A program made the translations under genes and the position numbers. From NCBI GenBank assembly GCA_016187325.1, contig JACPJY010000150.1:1-12911 (forward strand): a stretch of 12,911 nucleotides of DNA. The letters are read 5' to 3'. The stretch is from Rhodospirillales bacterium. Its GTDB lineage: Bacteria > Pseudomonadota > Alphaproteobacteria > Rhodospirillales > Casp-alpha2. The notes under the pieces are model-generated. The model was given only the letters and a program-made list of their open reading frames with translations, was not told the origin of the DNA and made no database searches. Shown here piece by piece: positions 1-5,671 of this stretch (position 1 is the stretch's first letter; each line of letters opens with the position of its first letter).

Positions 1-265
1 GCCGGCGCATCTCGCGCAAATTCGCCCGCTGCCAGGCATCGAGCCCGTCGACGGCGTCGGCGGCGGCCAACAGCTCGCCGGTTTCCGGCGCCGTCAGCAT
101 GGCGTGGCGCACCGCCTTCAGTTCCGCCAGTTGCTCGCCGCGGGCCTGGGCGCCGCCGCGCGGCATCACTGCCGCCAAGTCCCAGTGCAGCACCGCCTCC
201 GCTTCGGCCAATGCCGAAAGCCGCTTGAAGCGCTTCTCCAATTGCTGATAAGGCGTGGCGATCAC
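1..265 (-). CDS. M32 family (Taq-type) metallocarboxypeptidase, N-terminal part, cut by window edge
   Basis: Only the first 88 codons, read leftward from GTG at 265, are in the window. The peptide has the N-terminal signature of M32 carboxypeptidases: YQQLEKRFKRL, then a helix with VLHWDLAAVMPRGG, then QARGEQLAELKAV. In this family (carboxypeptidase Taq, PfuCP) these helices precede a HEXXH zinc/cobalt site near the middle of a protein of about 500 residues; that site lies outside the window. The GTG is chosen because an in-frame TGA lies only 11 codons upstream (299-301) with no other usual start between, and the family motif begins six codons later. No strong Shine-Dalgarno is visible. It is a cytoplasmic enzyme that removes C-terminal residues from peptides. 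It diverges from znuA. Family assignment rests on motif recognition alone. Confidence 0.82.
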   Translation of the reverse strand, partial: MIATPYQQLEKRFKRLSALAEAEAVLHWDLAAVMPRGGAQARGEQLAELKAVRHAMLTAPETGELLAAADAVDGLDAWQRANLREMRR

Positions 266-375
266 GGCACCAAATAAAGGTTTTTCAAGGGGTTGTAATC
301 AAGCCGGCTGTCCCGGGGACGGTGTGAAGATAAGGCTTGCCCACGGCTTCGGCAATTATCGGCCAGTCGCTTGAC

Positions 376-395
376 TGTAATGTTATAACATATCA
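376..395. promoter_or_regulatory. Zur-like operator overlapping the znuA promoter
   Basis: The 20-mer TGTAATGTTATAACATATCA has a perfect 12-bp palindrome, ATGTTATAACAT, at 380-391, and its outer TG/CA pairs also match. It resembles the AT-rich palindromes bound by the zinc repressor Zur in alphaproteobacteria. It stands in GC-rich DNA immediately before a zinc-uptake gene. TTGACT at 371-376 could be a -35 element, and AT-rich -10 candidates (384-389 or 395-400) fall within or beside the palindrome, so bound repressor would block polymerase. The Zur assignment is inferred from sequence and context. Confidence 0.6.
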
Positions 396-468
396 ATATT
401 TACGAAGAATGGCAGACCGACCAATGGCCGGCGCCGCCTGCCGACCTCGAACTTGGATTAGATTTGCC

Positions 469-1440
469 ATGCCCGTCATCGCCCGTACGCTCCCCACGTT
501 CCTGGCCACCGCTATCGTCGCCATCGGACTTTGTTTCGCCTCGCCGGCAACCGCTTCGGCCGCGACCGCCGGCCCGGACGTGGTCGCCAGCATCGCCCCG
601 GTGCATTCGTTGGTGGCGAAGGTGATGGCCGGCGTCGGCGACCCCCGGCTTCTGGTGGCCGGTGGGCTTTCGCCACATACCTACGCGCTGAAGCCATCCG
701 ATGCGAAGGCACTCGCCAAGGCGCGGGCGGTGTTCTGGATCGGCCCCGAGCTCGAACGGTTTCTCGAAAAACCGCTTTCCGCGCTGGCCGGCGACGTGCG
801 GGTTGTTCGTCTCGGCAAGGCGGAGGGCGTTCGCATGCTACCGGCGCGCAAGGCGGGTGCCTGGGCCGAGGCCGCCCATGACGACGGGGACAAGCATGGG
901 CACGACGATGACGACGAGGTCGACGCGCACCTGTGGCTGGATCCGCGCAACGCCGCCCGCATAGTCGACGCCGTGGTTGCCGGATTGAGCGGGACCGACC
1001 CCGCAAACGCCGCCCGTTACCAGGCAAACGGTGAAAGGACGCTCGCCGCCTTGCGGGGGCTGGAGAGCGAAATCCGCGCCACGCTCAAGCCGGTCGCCGG
1101 GGTTCCCTATCTGGTGTTTCACGACGCCTTTCAATATTTCGAGGCACGCTTCGGCCTGACGGCAGTAGGGGCGGTCTCCGTCGGCGCCGAGCGGTCGCCG
1201 GGGGCGCGCCGCATCACCGAGCTGCGGCAGCGGATTCGCGACCAGGGCGCCGTCTGCATGTTCACCCAACCGCAGTTCGAGCCAGCGTTGGCGAAGACCT
1301 TGATCGAAGGCACCGGCGCGCGGATCGGCACGCTCGATGACCTGGGCACCGGACTCGATCCGGGACCGGGGCTGTATGACGAGTTACTGCGATCGCTGGC
1401 GCGGTCGCTGGTCGGCTGTCTCAAACCGGCGTCAGGGTGA
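469..1440 (+). CDS. znuA: Zinc ABC transporter periplasmic substrate-binding protein (ZnuA-like)
   Basis: This is a 323-residue cluster A-I metal-binding protein that would capture zinc in the periplasm and pass it to a ZnuBC permease. From ATG 469 the protein opens with a signal peptide (MPVIARTLPTFL, a hydrophobic core, then SPATASA) and continues with VVASIAPVHSLVAKVM, typical of ZnuA. Likely metal ligands are H70 (SPHTYALKP), H154 (VDAHLWLDP) and H218 (FHDAFQYF), plus an acidic residue near D290. A short His/Asp-rich loop (about 137-150), a hallmark of zinc rather than manganese binders, precedes H154. Two Cys, in VCMFTQPQF and near the C-terminus, match the ZnuA disulfide. In-frame ATGs at 337 and 409 exist, but 337 lies upstream of the promoter/operator and neither gives a good signal peptide. 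No znuB, znuC or zur is in the window, so their genes must lie elsewhere. Confidence 0.87.
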   Translation: MPVIARTLPTFLATAIVAIGLCFASPATASAATAGPDVVASIAPVHSLVAKVMAGVGDPRLLVAGGLSPHTYALKPSDAKALAKARAVFWIGPELERFLEKPLSALAGDVRVVRLGKAEGVRMLPARKAGAWAEAAHDDGDKHGHDDDDEVDAHLWLDPRNAARIVDAVVAGLSGTDPANAARYQANGERTLAALRGLESEIRATLKPVAGVPYLVFHDAFQYFEARFGLTAVGAVSVGAERSPGARRITELRQRIRDQGAVCMFTQPQFEPALAKTLIEGTGARIGTLDDLGTGLDPGPGLYDELLRSLARSLVGCLKPASG

Positions 1441-2391
1441 CTAGAAGACCGGATAGAACAGCAGCCGGTCGGCGAGCAGCGCGACGTAGATCAGGAATAG
1501 ATAGAAAATCGAGAAGAAGAACATCGGCCGTGCCCGGCTAGCGTCATCGTCCTTCCACACCCGCCACGCGTGGCCGGCAAAGCCTATGCCGAGCGCGACG
1601 GCGGCGGCGCCATAAAGGGCGCCCGACATGCCGATGGCGACCGGCAGCAGGCTCGCCGGGATCAGCAACGCCGTATAAACGAGCATCAGCCGCTTGGTCC
1701 CGCGCTCGCCGGCGATCACCGGCATCATCGGCACACCGGCGGCCTCGTAGTCGCCGCGCCGGAACAACGCCAACGCCCACGAATGCGGCGGCGTCCATAG
1801 AAAGATGATCGCGAACAGCACCAACGCGCCGAGACCGACATCGCCGGTGACAGCGGCCCAGCCGATCACCGGCGGCAACGCCCCGGATACCCCGCCGATG
1901 ACGATGTTCTGCGGCGTGCGGCGCTTCAGCCACACGGTGTAGATGAACACGTAATAAAGAATCGTCGTTGCCAAAAGCACCGCCGCCACGACGTTGACCA
2001 ACCACGTCATCGCCGCCACTGAGGCGACCGCCAGCGCGACGCCGAACGCCAACGCCTCGCCGGCGCCGAGTCGACCCGCTGGCAGCGGCCGGTTCATGGT
2101 CCGGCGCATGATCTGGTCGATGTCGCGGTCGTACCACATGTTGATGGCGCCGGCGGCGCCGGCGCCGAGCGCGATGCAGACCACCGCCGCGATCATGGTC
2201 ATCGGGTCATGCTTGCCCGGGGCCATGGCCAAGCCGACGACGCCGGTGAACACTACCAACGACATCACCCGCGGCTTCAGCAGCAACGCGTAATCGGCGA
2301 CGCGGAACCGCGGCGCCGACGCCGGCGCATCGGTCGTGGATCGGCTGGGATCGGAAAGCTTCTCTGACGTGGCGGTCGCCTCGCTGGTCAC
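1441..2391 (-). CDS. ctaB: Protoheme IX farnesyltransferase (heme O synthase)
   Basis: This 316-residue UbiA-superfamily membrane prenyltransferase converts heme B to heme O, the precursor of the heme A used by the aa3 oxidase encoded divergently. The first Asp-rich motif is N84-x3-D88-x3-D92 in NMWYDRDIDQIMRRT, followed by MNRPLPAGR. The second signature, YTVWLKRRTPQNIVIGG then GALPPVIGW, spans about 151-178. Eight or nine hydrophobic segments fit the family. The start is GTG at 2391, preceded by GAGG with 7-nt spacing. It is the last gene of the leftward operon, 80 bp after the COX1-like gene. Its stop codon (1441-1443) directly abuts the convergent znuA stop. In many alphaproteobacteria ctaB lies between ctaD and ctaG; here it has moved to the divergent unit. 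Confidence 0.95.
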   Translation of the reverse strand: MTSEATATSEKLSDPSRSTTDAPASAPRFRVADYALLLKPRVMSLVVFTGVVGLAMAPGKHDPMTMIAAVVCIALGAGAAGAINMWYDRDIDQIMRRTMNRPLPAGRLGAGEALAFGVALAVASVAAMTWLVNVVAAVLLATTILYYVFIYTVWLKRRTPQNIVIGGVSGALPPVIGWAAVTGDVGLGALVLFAIIFLWTPPHSWALALFRRGDYEAAGVPMMPVIAGERGTKRLMLVYTALLIPASLLPVAIGMSGALYGAAAVALGIGFAGHAWRVWKDDDASRARPMFFFSIFYLFLIYVALLADRLLFYPVF

Positions 2392-2471
2392 GCGTCGACC
2401 TCGTCGGTTCGCAATTGTTCACGCGGGAATGCCGCCTTTTTATACGGCAACGCCACCGCGGCGGCCAGACC

Positions 2472-3923
2472 TTAGAGTCGTTTCAACAACGCCTTGGACA
2501 CCAAGACAATGAACATCACGCCGCCGACCACGGCAATTACCGCGCCGACGCCCAGAAGATAGAGCCCGGCAGTGGCCGCGAGCCCTTCGAGGCCTTCGGC
2601 TGCGACAGTCTTCCTCGGCGCCCCGTAGCCGCCGGCCCAGAACAGGCCAAGCGCGTGCGAAAGCTGGCCCGCTCCGTAAAGCCAGATCGACCACATAAGC
2701 GCTTTGCCGGCGGCGAGGGCACGATCGAGAAGCGGCAGGAAGAGGCCGAAGAACAAACCCATCAACGCCAGATTGATGCCGCCGATGACGCCGTGATAAT
2801 GCGCGGGCGTGCGGGTGTCGGCACCATCGACGAAAAGCCCGAGCACGCCGCCGACAGCAAACACCACCATCGACAACACCAAGCAGTGGAACACCGGCTC
2901 CGTCCACGGCAGGCGTTCGGCGGTGGCACGCCGCAACGTTGCCGCGGCGCCGGCGGCAACCAGCAGCACCGGCGGTGCCAACAGGAATTGCAGGTCGGTG
3001 AAGACCTGCTTCTGTTCGCCCGAAAACGGCTCCAGGAAGACGTAGAGGAACGGTGCCGGCAGAGCGGCCAGCACCAACAGCACCAACGCTGCCGTCATCA
3101 AGCGTGGATGCAGCAGCGGCCGGCCGAGGGTCAGACCGCCGAGCACGTACCAAGCACCGAGCATCAGGCCGAGATTAACGAACTGCAAAACGTGGCCGCC
3201 GCCCCAGAACAGGTCTTCGTTGAATGCGACGGTAACCGGTGCGCCGTCGCCGGCGGCGAGCTTCAGCCACGCCAGCGCGAAGCACGCCAGCGCCAGCAGG
3301 TAAACGAGACCGGCGGCGCCGGCCGACAACGACACCGGCTCCAACGGACCGCGGCGCCCGGGCAAATTCGCGAACAGTCGGATTACCGTCAACGCCACGC
3401 CGCCGGCAAGCACCGCCAAGCCGCCGTAATAAAGCGGGTCGATAATCACCGGCACATAGTTGTTGAGCGATGGCTCGCCACGATCGAGCCACGCCGGCAC
3501 GAACAACATCACGGTCGCTACGGCGGTGCCGACGATGGCCGCCGCTCCGAGCCAGCGCCAGCGTGGTCGGCCAGCGGAAAGGCGCAGCGTTGCCAGCGTC
3601 GTCGTCGCGCCGAGCACGCTCAGCAGCCAAACCACGAATGACAGCACGACGTGAATGACCAAGCCCTTTTGGAAGAAGCCGACCGGCCACGGGAAGAGCT
3701 GGGCGGCGCCAGGGACGCGGCTCAACGCCAACAGCAGTGCAAACCCGCCGGCGACGGCGAGCGAAAGCATCGCCAACGCCGACCAGCCGCGAATCTCGCG
3801 ACGTGCCGCAGTGGAAGTGGTGACCTCAGCGATTCCGGCGTAAAGACTCCAGCGTTGTTTCTGAGCGGGCGTGAAACGCACGCCGTCCGAAGACGCGTCC
3901 CGGGCGTGGTCAGACGGGGACAT
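2472..3923 (-). CDS. Heme-copper oxidase subunit I-like membrane protein lacking the helix-VII CuB His pair
   Basis: This 483-residue, roughly 12-helix protein resembles heme-copper oxidase/NO reductase subunit I. H91 (KGLVIHVVLSFVVWL) matches the low-spin heme ligand of helix II. H375 and H377 (TPAHYHGVIGGINLALMG) match the two heme-binding His of helix X. H244 (FWGGGHVLQFVN) matches the helix VI CuB/FeB ligand. The expected His-His pair of helix VII is absent: residues 285-330 (APFLYVFLEPFSGEQKQ, FTDLQFLLAPP) contain no His. The residue four after H244 is Phe248, so an A-type His-Tyr cross-link is also missing. It could therefore bind hemes yet lack a full CuB site. ATG 3923 overlaps the end of the DUF420 gene by 14 bp, suggesting translational coupling. 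Automatic annotation might call it cbb3-type subunit I, but no ccoO/P or norC partner is present. Function unknown; an oxidase assembly or heme-handling role is inferred from its neighbours. Confidence 0.72.
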   Translation of the reverse strand: MSPSDHARDASSDGVRFTPAQKQRWSLYAGIAEVTTSTAARREIRGWSALAMLSLAVAGGFALLLALSRVPGAAQLFPWPVGFFQKGLVIHVVLSFVVWLLSVLGATTTLATLRLSAGRPRWRWLGAAAIVGTAVATVMLFVPAWLDRGEPSLNNYVPVIIDPLYYGGLAVLAGGVALTVIRLFANLPGRRGPLEPVSLSAGAAGLVYLLALACFALAWLKLAAGDGAPVTVAFNEDLFWGGGHVLQFVNLGLMLGAWYVLGGLTLGRPLLHPRLMTAALVLLVLAALPAPFLYVFLEPFSGEQKQVFTDLQFLLAPPVLLVAAGAAATLRRATAERLPWTEPVFHCLVLSMVVFAVGGVLGLFVDGADTRTPAHYHGVIGGINLALMGLFFGLFLPLLDRALAAGKALMWSIWLYGAGQLSHALGLFWAGGYGAPRKTVAAEGLEGLAATAGLYLLGVGAVIAVVGGVMFIVLVSKALLKRL

Positions 3924-4344
3924 GCGGATAAAGATGCACCGCCATCACGTAGACGACAACGCCGGAGACACCGACGTACATCCACAGCGGCCAGGTCCAG
4001 CGGGCCAATCGGCGGTGCTCCGCGAAGCGGCCCTTGAGCGCGCGATACAACGTCGCCGGCACCAGCGGCACGATGGAGATGGCACCAAGGATGTGGGCGC
4101 CGAGCAGCGTGAAATAGACTGGCCGGATCAGTCCCTCGCCACCGAACCGGGCAAACCCGGAATTCGCCTTGTAGATAACGTAGACGACTAGGAATAGGGC
4201 CGAGATGACCAGAGCCGAAATCATCGCCCAGCGATGCCGCCGCCGGTCGCCCATGCGGATGAATCGGTATCCGACGCCGAGGCATACCACGGAAGCGCCA
4301 TTGAGAGCCGCAATCACGTGCGTCAGGTCCTGGACGTCCGGCAT
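3910..4344 (-). CDS. DUF420 family membrane protein (CtaM/YozB-like, putative oxidase assembly factor)
   Basis: This 144-residue, four-helix membrane protein has the DUF420 pattern: LNGASVVCLGVGYRFIR, HRWAMISALVISALFLVVY, RPVYFTLLGAHILGA, then ALKGRFAEHRRLARWTWP. His residues at 9, 37, 84 and 110 fall where DUF420 members carry conserved His, suggesting heme or metal contact. Bacillus and Staphylococcus relatives (YozB/CtaM) are needed for active heme A-type oxidases, which fits a place between the small peptide and the COX1-like gene, divergent from the cox operon. ATG 4344 is chosen because AAGGA lies 4 nt upstream and the family homology begins here; the reading frame extends to 4575 but that part is polar, low-complexity and overlaps the 26-residue peptide gene. 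The family call is good; the exact role is inferred. Confidence 0.8.
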   Translation of the reverse strand: MPDVQDLTHVIAALNGASVVCLGVGYRFIRMGDRRRHRWAMISALVISALFLVVYVIYKANSGFARFGGEGLIRPVYFTLLGAHILGAISIVPLVPATLYRALKGRFAEHRRLARWTWPLWMYVGVSGVVVYVMAVHLYPHVPV

Positions 4345-4394
4345 GCGCGGTCCTTGGATGGGCGACTTTGCCGATTTTGGTCGGCGGTTAGCGG

Positions 4395-4475
4395 TTAGGA
4401 GAACTTGAGAATCACGGAGGCGTACATGAATAACGCGCTGGCGAGGAGAATCGCGCCCAAAATCCACTTGTTCAT
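4395..4475 (-). CDS. 26-residue single-helix membrane peptide, first gene of the leftward operon
   Basis: The predicted peptide begins MNKWILGAILLASALF and ends VILKFS: a short polar N-terminus, one transmembrane helix of about 20 residues and a Lys near the C-terminus. ATG 4475 is chosen because GGGGA stands 8 nt upstream; an ATG two codons earlier (4481) would leave only 2 nt of spacing. The stop is 50 bp before the DUF420 start, on the same strand. Small one-helix subunits and assembly peptides are common in terminal-oxidase loci (CcoQ/CydX-type, CoxF/subunit IV), and the position suggests such a role. I do not recognise a named family. The alternative is chance: the frame also reads upstream to 4649 as Arg-rich sequence, which I do not believe is coding. 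Confidence 0.55.
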   Translation of the reverse strand: MNKWILGAILLASALFMYASVILKFS

Positions 4476-4610
4476 GGTCATGGTCCCCGTTCCGTTCGTC
4501 CGCCGCCCGATCACGCCACTTCTTAGCCGCCCCGGTGGCACGCGGCAATGACGCCGTGCACCTCGCCGACGCCAATGCGCCGGAACGACGCCACGCGCCG
4601 CGCCCCGGGC

Positions 4611-4635
4611 CCGGAAATTTTTCGTGAAATTCCGG
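4611..4635. repeat. Imperfect inverted repeat / stem-loop in the divergent leader
   Basis: The arms are CCGGAA (4611-4616) and TTCCGG (4630-4635). Inside them TTT (4618-4620) pairs with AAA (4627-4629), with one bulged A at 4617 and a 6-nt loop TTCGTG. The result is a 9-bp stem with one bulge. No T-run follows on either strand, so it is not an ordinary intrinsic terminator. It could be a regulator operator or a structure in the 5' leader of the leftward transcript. Confidence 0.4.
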
Positions 4636-4673
4636 ACCGGAGCAGTCATTGACGGCGATTAATATATCTTCAT

Positions 4674-4693
4674 GTTAATGAGAATTAGTATTA
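4674..4693. promoter_or_regulatory. Possible Fur-like iron box in the AT-rich divergent promoter core
   Basis: GTTAATGAGAATTAGTATTA contains two adjacent good matches to the Fur hexamer GATAAT (GTTAAT and GAGAAT) and a poorer third unit (TAGTAT). It lies in the only AT-rich patch of the intergenic region, where polymerase would bind. Iron control of heme-rich oxidase genes would make sense, but alphaproteobacteria also use Irr and RirA, and the right half of the site is weak. It is a candidate only. Confidence 0.3.
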
Positions 4694-4740
4694 AAAACGG
4701 ACTCTTGCCTGACGGCGGGCTGACGGATAGAAAGAAGCCC

Positions 4741-4756
4741 GGGATCGGGAGATCCC
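4741..4756 (+). other. Short stem-loop in the ctaC 5' leader
   Basis: GGGATC (4741-4746) and GATCCC (4751-4756) form a perfect 6-bp stem with a GGGA loop, about 30 nt before the chosen ctaC start. It has no T-run and is short, so it may be chance in GC-rich DNA or a minor leader structure. Confidence 0.25.
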
Positions 4757-4787
4757 CGACTTTCGTGGCATCATTGGGATGTATGGA

Positions 4788-5633
4788 ATGCTGAAAACGA
4801 TGAGGTTTCTGGCGCCGGCTGCGGCGCTTGGCGGCGTATTCACGGCCCGTGACGCCCTGGCCGGTCAGGGATTGCCGAAACCCTGGCAGATGTGGTTCCA
4901 GGAGCCCGCCTCGCCGGTGATGGAACGGATCATGGAATTCCACGACCTGGTGTTCGCCATCGAAGTGGCGATCGTGTTGCTGGTCCTCGGGATCATGGCC
5001 TACATCGTCGTCCGCTTCAATCACAAGGCCAACCCGGCGCCGTCGAAGAACACCCACAATACGCTCCTCGAAGTCATCTGGACGGTGATTCCGATCATCA
5101 TCCTGGTGGTGATCGCGGTTCCCTCATTCAAACTCCTCTATTTTGCCGACAAGATCGAAAAAGCCGATATGACCCTCAAGGTCATCGGCAACCAGTGGTT
5201 CTGGTCCTACACCTATCCCGACCAAGGCGATATCCAGTTCGACAGCATCATCGTCGCGGCCGAGGATCTGAAGCCGGGACAGCCCCGGCTGCTGACGGTC
5301 GACAACAAGGTCGTGCTGCCGGTGGATACCAACATCCGATTGCTGTTCACGTCCAACGACGTGATCCACAACTGGGCGGTACCGGCGTTCGGACTCAAGC
5401 TCGACGCGTCGCCGGGACGGATCAACGAATCCTGGGTGCGGATTACCAGCGAAGGCGACTATTTCGGCATGTGTTCGGAACTCTGCGGCGTCAATCACGC
5501 TTTCATGCCAGTCCACGTGCAGGCGGTGTCGAAGGCGAAATTCGCCGAGTGGGCCGCGGCCCAGAAGAAAGCGGCCGCCGGCGGGCGCAACGACAAGTTC
5601 AAGGTCGTTCAGGCGGAGAAACCGGCCCGCTAA
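4788..5633 (+). CDS. ctaC: Cytochrome c oxidase subunit II (aa3-type)
   Basis: This 281-residue protein carries the CuA centre that accepts electrons from cytochrome c. It opens with a signal-like segment ending ARDALA, then two transmembrane helices (about 40-65 and 80-105) with NHKANPAPSKNTHNTLLEVIWTVIP between them. The periplasmic cupredoxin domain shows the aromatic patch NQWFWSYTYP and CuA ligands H194 (VIHNWAVP), C229 and C233 (CSELCGVNH), H237 and M240, with E231 giving the carbonyl ligand. No cytochrome c domain is fused to the C-terminus, so it is an aa3-type, not caa3-type, subunit. ATGs at 4779, 4788 and 4800 are in frame; 4788 is preferred because GGGA lies 8 nt upstream. It is the first gene of the rightward operon, 38 bp before ctaD. 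Confidence 0.95.
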   Translation: MLKTMRFLAPAAALGGVFTARDALAGQGLPKPWQMWFQEPASPVMERIMEFHDLVFAIEVAIVLLVLGIMAYIVVRFNHKANPAPSKNTHNTLLEVIWTVIPIIILVVIAVPSFKLLYFADKIEKADMTLKVIGNQWFWSYTYPDQGDIQFDSIIVAAEDLKPGQPRLLTVDNKVVLPVDTNIRLLFTSNDVIHNWAVPAFGLKLDASPGRINESWVRITSEGDYFGMCSELCGVNHAFMPVHVQAVSKAKFAEWAAAQKKAAAGGRNDKFKVVQAEKPAR

Positions 5634-5671
5634 GGTCCGGCGCCTGCAAAGTTTATTGAAAGGGTTCAACA

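Larger units (their letters stand above)
4476..4787. promoter_or_regulatory. Divergent intergenic control region between the assembly operon and the cox operon
   Basis: This 312-bp gene-free stretch separates the leftward operon from ctaC. From left to right it holds the Shine-Dalgarno of the small peptide, about 120 bp of GC-rich leader, an imperfect inverted repeat (4611-4635), an AT-rich core (about 4658-4697) that most likely holds the promoters for both directions, a Fur-like sequence within that core, and a short stem-loop (4741-4756) in the ctaC leader. TTGACG at 4649-4654 is a possible rightward -35, but no convincing -10 follows at normal spacing. The exact start sites cannot be fixed from sequence. 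Confidence 0.6.

Noticed and set aside
310..320. GTCCCGGGGAC palindrome between the peptidase and znuA genes.
   Set aside because: It is short, GC-only in character and not positioned at a recognisable promoter element; expected by chance at this GC content.
337..468. Longer znuA starting at ATG 337.
   Set aside because: The extension includes the Zur-like operator and the likely promoter, and it would bury the signal peptide 44 residues inside the protein.
2415..3641. A 408-codon rightward open frame, rich in Gln, Arg and His, opposite the COX1-like gene.
   Set aside because: It is the antisense frame of a GC-rich membrane protein gene. Its composition is low-complexity without any domain, while the opposite strand encodes clear transmembrane helices and COX1 motifs.
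4345..4575. N-terminal extension of the DUF420 gene by 77 residues.
   Set aside because: The extension is polar and unlike DUF420, crosses the small peptide gene in another frame, and ATG 4344 has a good Shine-Dalgarno right before the family homology.
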